In this document: positions 1-4,062 of the stretch, one piece after another | How positions within the stretch are numbered: the stretch's first letter is position 1 | Layout of the letters: each line of letters opens with the position of its first letter | NCBI GenBank assembly: GCA_024405645.1 | Contig: JAKSOJ010000106.1 | Span: 1-5,051 of the forward strand | Origin: Phascolarctobacterium sp. | GTDB taxonomy: Bacteria; Bacillota; Negativicutes; Acidaminococcales; Acidaminococcaceae | Length of the DNA stretch: 5,051 bases | Direction: 5' to 3' | Made by a program: the position numbers and the translations under genes | The notes under the pieces: model-generated | Databases searched by the model: none | Told to the model about the DNA's origin: nothing | Seen by the model: the letters and a program-made list of their open reading frames with translations, nothing else

Positions 1-352
1 AGCTTCCTGCATAAGCAGCCAAAACGCCACAAGCCACAGATAGACCTGCATAAAGTGCTGCAGTAAATACATCACCCTTTGCCAAAAGTCCGTTTATTTC
101 TAAAGCATAGGTAGAAAATGTAGTAAAACCACCACAAACTCCTGCCTTTAAAAAGAAAGCCAAGGCGCTCTGCCCCAGTCCCTCCCTAGCAGTCCAAGCA
201 TTTATTGCTCCCAAAAGACAAGCACCGCAAATATTAATAATAAATGTTCCCAAGGGAAAAGCACCCCATGGAAGTATTACTAAGCCTAATAAATAGCGGC
301 TCATAGCCCCAAGGGCACCGCCCAGTCCCACTGCTAGACAATTAATCAACAT
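1..352 (-). CDS. crcB: Fluoride ion channel CrcB/FluC (3' end beyond window)
   Basis: Small membrane protein of the CrcB/FluC family, which exports fluoride through dual-topology dimers in the cytoplasmic membrane. The frame stays open to the left edge, giving 117 residues of a family usually near 125, so only the last few are missing. Family marks visible: an N-terminal GLGGALGAMSRY stretch (residues 9-20, with Arg19), GTFIIN (35-40, with the pore-lining Asn40), and GGFTTFST (74-81), the segment that holds the central sodium ion and the first pore phenylalanine (Phe79). Three hydrophobic segments are complete and a fourth is nearly so. The position usually held by the second pore phenylalanine is Tyr82. 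The start is the ATG at 352-350, which overlaps the upstream gene's TAA as TAATG. Only a weak ribosome site precedes it, so translation is probably coupled. The gene is too short and too close to the edge to be obvious as a complete ORF, but its motifs make the call firm. Confidence 0.93.
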   Translation of the reverse strand, partial: MLINCLAVGLGGALGAMSRYLLGLVILPWGAFPLGTFIINICGACLLGAINAWTAREGLGQSALAFFLKAGVCGGFTTFSTYALEINGLLAKGDVFTAALYAGLSVACGVLAAYAGS

Positions 353-759
353 TATTCATCCCACTCTTTATAGATGCCAGCTTCGCGTTTAGCAGTTGCT
401 GCCTTAGATACATAGGTACCAATTTTATATTGGAAGCCTTTGCGTTCGATAATAGCCTTAAGATAATCCTTATGAGGGCAGGGAGGATTATGGTAGTTAT
501 CAGATACGATGCAAGATGCCAAATGGATAACTACATCCTCTTTAGCAATATTAAAACGTTTAAGTTTATGAGTTAAATTTTCTAATTTACGTGCAAGGCC
601 AATACCACAGCAACCGCCACAGGTAAAAGCAACATATTGGGTATCTTCAGGATAATCCTTGAAAGTTCCCTCTCTATTGTAAAAAGCATTGGTACAAGGC
701 ATGCCAACACAGTCTTGACAAACAGTATCACATTGAACAATTACAACTAATTTGCTCAT
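352..759 (-). CDS. CGGC-domain cysteine-rich protein, possible metal binding
   Basis: A 135-residue soluble protein that I recognise as the CGGC domain family (PF08821), for which metal binding has been predicted but no reaction is established to my knowledge. It has nine cysteines: Cys10, 14, 17 and 22 near the N-terminus, the name motif CGGC at 47-50 followed directly by Cys51, then HLASC (His79, Cys83) and a CPH motif (Cys94, His96). The N-terminal KLVVIVQC looks like a first beta strand. There is no signal peptide or membrane segment, so it should be cytoplasmic. The start is well supported: GGAGGG lies 5 bases before the ATG. It has its own likely promoter (795-803) after the ilvC terminator, and its stop codon overlaps the start of crcB. 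Co-expression with a fluoride channel is an observation about context and does not show a role in fluoride resistance. Confidence 0.85.
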   Translation of the reverse strand: MSKLVVIVQCDTVCQDCVGMPCTNAFYNREGTFKDYPEDTQYVAFTCGGCCGIGLARKLENLTHKLKRFNIAKEDVVIHLASCIVSDNYHNPPCPHKDYLKAIIERKGFQYKIGTYVSKAATAKREAGIYKEWDE

Positions 760-764
760 AATTT

Positions 765-770
765 CCCTCC
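765..770 (-). promoter_or_regulatory. Ribosome binding site of the CGGC-domain gene
   Basis: GGAGGG on the minus strand lies 5 bases before the ATG at 759-757. This fixes the start of the CGGC-domain gene. The next gene, crcB, has no comparable site, which fits translational coupling. Confidence 0.8.
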
Positions 771-794
771 AAATAAAATATTTAAACTATATTT

Positions 795-803
795 ATTGTA
801 ACA
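795..803 (-). promoter_or_regulatory. Extended -10 promoter candidate for the CGGC-crcB unit
   Basis: The minus strand reads TGTTACAAT, a TGn-extended -10 element (TG, one base, TACAAT). No good -35 hexamer lies 15-18 bases upstream, but extended -10 promoters tolerate that. It sits between the ilvC terminator and the CGGC-domain gene, which would otherwise lack a promoter, and predicts a short leader of about 30 bases. Assigned by eye in AT-rich sequence, so moderate confidence only. Confidence 0.4.
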
Positions 804-839
804 CGAAAAAACCTAATGGAACAGTAAAAATGCTGAATT

Positions 840-875
840 GAAAATAAGGGCTTGCACTTTTCAGCACAAGCCCTT
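840..875 (-). terminator. Rho-independent terminator after ilvC
   Basis: Arms 867-875 and 846-854 form a 9-bp stem (AAGGGCTTG with CAAGCCCTT). In minus-strand RNA it extends by U-G, G-U and C-G pairs to 12 bp around a UGAAAA loop, followed by AUUUUC. In plus-strand RNA the two wobble pairs become C-A mismatches, so the structure favours leftward transcription. It lies about 20 bases after the ilvC stop codon and closes the ilv unit. The U-tract is short and interrupted, so some read-through into the CGGC gene is possible. Confidence 0.8.
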
Positions 876-895
876 GTTTTAATTATTTAAGAAAA

Positions 896-1888
896 TTATT
901 TCTTTTTCAGGAACGGCATCATAGCGCGGAGTTGAGCACCAACTTTTTCAATTTGATGTTCTTTGTTGATACGGCGCATAGCGTTGAAGTGAGGACGACC
1001 GCATTGGTTTTCCAGTAACCATTTGTTAGCGAAGGTACCATCTTGAATTTCGGAGAGTACTCTCTTCATTTCTTTCTTGGTTTCTTCGGTGATGATACGT
1101 TTGCCGGATACATAGTCGCCGAATTCAGCGGTATCGGAGATGGAATAACGCATCTTGGAAATGCCGCCTTCATAAACGAGGTCAACGCAGAGTTTCATTT
1201 CATGTACGCATTCAAAGAAAGCGGATTCAGGTTGGTAACCAGCTTCTACGAGGGTTTCGAAACCAGCTTTCATCAGAGCATTTACGCCGCCGCAGAGAAC
1301 GCATTGTTCGCCGAAGAGGTCGGTTTCAGTTTCTTCTTTAATGGTGGTTTCGAGAACGCCAGCACGGGTGCCGCCGATAGCTTTTGCATAAGCAAGAGCC
1401 AGGTCATGGCATTTGCCAGTAGCATCTTGATGAACAGCAACCAGCATAGGAACGCCAGAACCGTCAACATAGGTACGACGTACGAGATGGCCAGGGCCTT
1501 TAGGAGCTACCATGAATACGTCAACATCTGCAGGAGGAATGATTTGGCCAAAATGGAAGTTGAAACCATGTGCGCAAGCAAGAGCATCGCCAGCTTCGAG
1601 ATAAGGAGCGATGTTGTTTTTGTATTCGGAAGCGTGTTTTTCGTCCGGAATAAGCATCATGATAACATTTGCCCATTGAGCTGCTTCTGCAACGGTTTTA
1701 ACGGTTAAGCCAGCTGCTTCTGCTTTTGCTTTGGATTTGGAGCCTTCATACAGACCAACGCAAACTTCAACACCAGAATCTCTCAGGTTGCATGCATGAG
1801 CATGACCTTGAGAACCATAACCGATAACTGCTACTCTACGACCTTGGAGCATTTCCAGGTTCGCATCTTGATCATAAAACATTTTCAT
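896..1888 (-). CDS. ilvC: Ketol-acid reductoisomerase (class I)
   Basis: Second common enzyme of branched-chain amino acid synthesis. It converts 2-acetolactate or 2-aceto-2-hydroxybutyrate to the dihydroxy acid by alkyl migration and NAD(P)H reduction, with two magnesium ions, in the cytoplasm. At 330 residues it has the usual class I (short form) length. Residues 1-180 are the Rossmann domain: GYGSQG at 23-28, catalytic His107 in AHGFN, and Lys130 in PKGPGH. The knotted helical C-terminal domain carries the metal ligands Asp190, Glu194, Glu226 and Glu230, and Ser251, all present and at canonical numbering. The cofactor loop reads LYEGSKS (46-52), with Tyr47 where Arg is usual; Ser50 and Ser52, typical of NADP(H) users, remain. 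GAGGTG 7 bases upstream selects the first ATG over a second at codon 3. The gene follows ilvB by 105 bases and probably also has its own promoter. Confidence in the function is very high. Confidence 0.98.
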   Translation of the reverse strand: MKMFYDQDANLEMLQGRRVAVIGYGSQGHAHACNLRDSGVEVCVGLYEGSKSKAKAEAAGLTVKTVAEAAQWANVIMMLIPDEKHASEYKNNIAPYLEAGDALACAHGFNFHFGQIIPPADVDVFMVAPKGPGHLVRRTYVDGSGVPMLVAVHQDATGKCHDLALAYAKAIGGTRAGVLETTIKEETETDLFGEQCVLCGGVNALMKAGFETLVEAGYQPESAFFECVHEMKLCVDLVYEGGISKMRYSISDTAEFGDYVSGKRIITEETKKEMKRVLSEIQDGTFANKWLLENQCGRPHFNAMRRINKEHQIEKVGAQLRAMMPFLKKK

Positions 1889-1895
1889 AATCTTT

Positions 1896-1901
1896 CACCT
1901 C
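1896..1901 (-). promoter_or_regulatory. Ribosome binding site of ilvC
   Basis: GAGGTG on the minus strand ends 7 bases before the ATG at 1888-1886. The in-frame ATG two codons later would be 13 bases away, so the first ATG is the start. Confidence 0.75.
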
Positions 1902-1952
1902 ATAAAATTAAAATATTATTATTTATGTTAAAAAATAAATAAACTGAGAAAT

Positions 1953-1970
1953 CGCTTTATTTAAAAAGCG
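1953..1970 (-). other. Short hairpin in the ilvB-ilvC gap
   Basis: CGCTTT and AAAGCG form a 6-bp stem with a 6-base loop. In minus-strand RNA it is followed by AUUUCUCAG rather than a U-run, so it is not a convincing terminator. It would lie near the 5' end of a transcript started at the internal ilvC promoter, or within the ilvB-ilvC message, where it could affect stability or processing. The role is unknown. Confidence 0.35.
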
Positions 1971-1993
1971 TTAGTAGGGATATAATATACTAA
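1971..1993. repeat. Inverted repeat around the -10 of the internal ilvC promoter
   Basis: TTAGTA and TACTAA, 6-bp arms 11 bases apart (1971-1976 and 1988-1993). One arm touches the upstream side of the -10 hexamer and the other falls at the expected transcription start. This is a typical position for a repressor operator, but a 6-bp dyad in AT-rich sequence can occur by chance. No cognate regulator is encoded here. Confidence 0.3.
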
Positions 1994-2010
1994 TTATTTA
2001 AATGTGTCAA
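1982..2010 (-). promoter_or_regulatory. Internal sigma-A promoter for ilvC
   Basis: The minus strand carries TTGACA (2010-2005), a 17-base spacer and TATTAT (1987-1982). The -35 is a perfect match, the -10 differs from consensus at one position, and the spacing is optimal. The -35 lies inside the last codons of ilvB (Val-Asp-Thr) and the -10 lies just after its stop. Transcription would begin near 1975 and give ilvC a leader of roughly 87 bases. Both hexamers and the spacing are identical to those of the T-box promoter upstream of ilvB. If active, it supplies ilvC independently of the T-box. This is a sequence-based prediction. Confidence 0.65.
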
Positions 2011-3655
2011 CGAAGTCGTTAATTCTTGCACCAGCAGCAACCATGGGGTCAACCATATCGCCTTGTTCAACGATTGCTTCGATTACGAAGGTCTTGTCAG
2101 ATGCTTGTGCTTGTTTAAGAGCTTCTTTAAATTCTTCGCAGGTAGTTACTCTTACGCCGTCAGCACCGCAGGATTTAGCAAAACCAATGAAATCAAAATC
2201 GGTAAGAATGGTGGAGGAATATCTCTTATCATAGAAGAGATGTTGCCATTGACGAACCATACCCAAGCAAGAGTTGTTGATTACTACGCTGATAAGCTTC
2301 TTGTTTTCACGGCAAGCGGTATATAATTCCATGCCAGTCATCTTGAAGCCGCCGTCACCACTGATGGAAACTACAGGATGTTCGCCAGCTACGAAGCTTG
2401 CACCCAAAGCACCGGGAAGACCAAAGCCCATGGTACCACAACCACCGGAAGTAAGGAAATGACGAGGTTTGTCAATCTTCAGGTATTGAGCAGCCCACAT
2501 TTGGTTTTGACCAACGTCGGTTACGTAGATGGGATCCTTGCCTTCAAATTCGTTATTCATGATTTCCATAACGTTAGGAGCAGTCAAGCGATCTACATGA
2601 GTTAAAGCACGAGTTTCGGTTGCTCTCCAAGCCAGAACTTGGTTCCACCACATTTCATGCTTAGCTTCTTTAATTAAAGGAAGAAGCTTTTGCAGATTTT
2701 CTTTTGCATCGCCAACCAAGGAATAATCAACTTCAACGTTTTTATCAACTTCGGAAATATCGATTTCAAATTGGATAATGGTTTTTTCTCCATGGTAGGA
2801 GTTACGGTCGCCAGTTACGCGATCGGAGAAGCGGCTACCAATTACCACAAGAACATCTGCAGTTGAAACTGCCATGTTAGCTGCGATATGGCCATGCATA
2901 CCGCTCAGGCCCAAGCTAAGCTTATTACTGCCGGGGAAAGCGCCAAGACCCATCAAGGAGCTTGCTACAGGGATATCTGCTTTTTCAGCAAGTTCAATTA
3001 ATTCTGCTTGAGCACCGCTGTTGATAGCGCCACCGCCTACCATAAGCACAGGGCGTTCTGCATTGTTGATTGCTTCTGCAATTTCTGCCAAGTAATCTTC
3101 TCTTGCAACGTTAGTGGTAGCTCTTGCTTTAGCATTAAGTTCAGGGTATTCTAACAGTTCGTTTTGAATGCTAGAAGGAACATCAACTAGAACAGGACCA
3201 GGACGGCCTTCTTTAGCAACACGGAATGCTTTACGCAGGCCAGGGATTAAGTCCTCTTTCTTACGAATTAACATATTGTATTTAGTAATGGAAAGAGTAA
3301 CACCTGTAATATCGATTTCTTGGAAGCTGTCGCGACCAAGCATGTTAACGCCTACTTGACCAGTAATAGCAACTACGGGAATGCTATCCAGATATGCAGT
3401 TGCAAGACCGGTTACGATATTGGTTGCACCAGGACCGGAGGTTGCAATACATACACCAACATTACCGCTAGCACGAGCATAACCATCTGCTGCGTGGATA
3501 GCGCCTTGTTCATGGGCAGTTAATACACGGTTTAATTTGGAATTATAAAGAGCGTCAAACAGGGGGATTACAGCGCCTCCGGGATAACCGAAGACGGTAT
3601 CTACACCTTGCTCTTCTAACAATTTTACAATGGCTTCAGAGCCTTTTATCATCAT
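1994..3655 (-). CDS. ilvB: Acetolactate synthase large (catalytic) subunit
   Basis: Thiamine diphosphate enzyme that condenses two pyruvates to 2-acetolactate, or pyruvate and 2-oxobutyrate to 2-aceto-2-hydroxybutyrate. It is the first committed step to valine, leucine and isoleucine. At 553 residues it has normal length. Domains in order: N-terminal pyrimidine-binding domain (about 1-165) with catalytic Glu49 in HEQGA; central FAD-binding domain (about 190-330) with GMHG (252-255) and RFSDRVTG (275-282); C-terminal pyrophosphate-binding domain with GDGG at 433-436 through NN at 460-461. LGMVRQWQ (464-471), with Trp470, separates true acetolactate synthases from related decarboxylases. Some usually conserved positions differ: QVG (100-102) for QVP, RDSFQE (108-113) for TDAFQE, DVPSS (158-162) for DIPKD, and RFSD for RFDD. 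The start is one of two adjacent ATGs, the first lying 8 bases from a strong ribosome site. A T-box precedes it and ilvC follows; no regulatory subunit gene lies between. Confidence 0.97.
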   Translation of the reverse strand: MMIKGSEAIVKLLEEQGVDTVFGYPGGAVIPLFDALYNSKLNRVLTAHEQGAIHAADGYARASGNVGVCIATSGPGATNIVTGLATAYLDSIPVVAITGQVGVNMLGRDSFQEIDITGVTLSITKYNMLIRKKEDLIPGLRKAFRVAKEGRPGPVLVDVPSSIQNELLEYPELNAKARATTNVAREDYLAEIAEAINNAERPVLMVGGGAINSGAQAELIELAEKADIPVASSLMGLGAFPGSNKLSLGLSGMHGHIAANMAVSTADVLVVIGSRFSDRVTGDRNSYHGEKTIIQFEIDISEVDKNVEVDYSLVGDAKENLQKLLPLIKEAKHEMWWNQVLAWRATETRALTHVDRLTAPNVMEIMNNEFEGKDPIYVTDVGQNQMWAAQYLKIDKPRHFLTSGGCGTMGFGLPGALGASFVAGEHPVVSISGDGGFKMTGMELYTACRENKKLISVVINNSCLGMVRQWQHLFYDKRYSSTILTDFDFIGFAKSCGADGVRVTTCEEFKEALKQAQASDKTFVIEAIVEQGDMVDPMVAAGARINDFVDTFK

Positions 3656-3662
3656 TTCTTGC

Positions 3663-3670
3663 TCCTCCTT
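3663..3670 (-). promoter_or_regulatory. Ribosome binding site of ilvB
   Basis: AAGGAGGA on the minus strand is a near-perfect complement to the 16S rRNA 3' end. Its core GGAGG lies 8 bases before the first of two tandem ATG codons (3655 and 3652), so the first is the more likely start. Confidence 0.8.
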
Positions 3671-3760
3671 ACATTACTGGGCAAACACTATTTACAGAAA
3701 CTTGTTTAGCCAAAAGTTTTGCAACTTGAGCGGTATCTATGGACACTAGGTTTGGGCACT
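3671..3760 (-). other. Untranslated spacer between T-box terminator and ilvB ribosome site
   Basis: Part of the ilvB 5' leader transcribed only when the T-box antiterminates. I see no ORF with a ribosome site and no strong promoter. The only structure is a weak 5-bp AAGTT/AACTT hairpin with a GCAA loop around 3715-3728. Nothing else is supported here. Confidence 0.5.
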
Positions 3761-3790
3761 AAAAAACCCCTGCATATTTCTATGCAGGGG
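3761..3790 (-). terminator. T-box intrinsic terminator
   Basis: Ten-bp perfect stem in minus-strand RNA, CCCCUGCAUA with UAUGCAGGGG (3790-3781 and 3776-3767), closed by a GAAA tetraloop and followed by six U residues (3766-3761). It forms when isoleucine tRNA is charged. Its 5' arm shares bases 3790-3786 with the antiterminator, so the two structures exclude each other. It is the strongest terminator in the window and also stops any read-through from the upstream epimerase-family gene. Confidence 0.95.
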
Positions 3791-4020
3791 CGTAAATACA
3801 AGTACGCGGTACCACCCTAATTTATTACTTAGCACCAGTCCATCAACCGGCTCAGAATTAACGCATCTGCTACGGATCAGTCTACTAGAAAAACTTTCGC
3901 TGACCAGTTCATGGGTGATTTAATCAATAAGCATTTGCACCGGTTTGCACCAAACACCGGCTCTCTTGAGCATCAAACTTACCTTTGCTCCCAATCACAA
4001 CCTTTATATTATGTGAAATT
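3761..4020 (-). promoter_or_regulatory. T-box riboswitch leader, probable isoleucine (AUC) specifier
   Basis: A tRNA-sensing leader that controls ilvB and ilvC by transcription antitermination. The 14-base T-box, AGGGTGGTACCGCG, is at 3818-3805. Antiterminator: AGGG (3818-3815) with CCCU (3789-3786), a 7-base UGGUACC bulge (3814-3808), then GCGUA (3807-3803) with UACGC (3794-3790). The bulge's UGGU fits a tRNA ending ACCA, as isoleucine tRNA does (discriminator A). Stem I runs about 4002-3906: lower GGUU/AACU helix, a GUGAU/UGA kink-turn, UGGG/CCCA, then the specifier loop. Its AGAGAGC and GGUGCAAACCGG segments match the conserved distal loops. By alignment with known leaders, in which the codon is followed by one A and then the helix, the specifier is AUC at 3919-3917. 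A stem II with GAA opposite AGUA lies near 3905-3870. The T-box itself is certain; the codon is inferred from manual folding, and AUU at 3926-3924 is the main alternative (also isoleucine). Confidence 0.95.
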
Positions 4021-4026
4021 GTTAAT

Positions 4027-4055
4027 ATAATACTCCTTTGATAGAGTATTGTCAA
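4027..4055 (-). promoter_or_regulatory. Sigma-A promoter of the T-box-ilvBC transcript
   Basis: Minus strand TTGACA (4055-4050), 17-base spacer, TATTAT (4032-4027). The -35 is perfect, the -10 has one mismatch and the spacing is optimal. The predicted start near 4020 lies about 18 bases before stem I of the T-box, as expected for such a leader. The -35 begins 8 bases after the stop codon of the upstream gene. Confidence 0.85.
4029..4050. repeat. Inverted repeat across the ilv promoter spacer
   Basis: AATACTC and GAGTATT, 7-bp perfect arms separated by 8 bases (4029-4035 and 4044-4050). The dyad fills the space between the -35 and -10 hexamers and overlaps both. It could be an operator for a repressor or activator acting above the T-box. 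As RNA it could instead be a weak AU-rich hairpin at the end of the epimerase-family transcript, though no clean U-run follows. Neither role is shown. Confidence 0.4.
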
Positions 4056-4062
4056 CAAAAAT

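Noticed and set aside
760..845. Fluoride riboswitch upstream of the CGGC-crcB unit
   Set aside because: The leader predicted from the extended -10 is only about 30 bases, and I could not find the GGCG and pseudoknot elements expected of the crcB RNA motif.
1043..1708. Plus-strand ORF of 221 codons opposite ilvC
   Set aside because: It is antisense to a certain gene, has no recognisable domain or ribosome site, and results from codon bias of ilvC leaving the opposite frame open.
1953..1970. Terminator between ilvB and ilvC
   Set aside because: The stem has only 6 bp of mixed composition and no U-run directly after it, so it is unlikely to stop transcription. It is kept only as a short hairpin.
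3715..3728. Second attenuator or leader peptide between the T-box and ilvB
   Set aside because: The hairpin is only 5 bp, has no U-tract, and no short ORF with a ribosome site or run of branched-chain codons is present.
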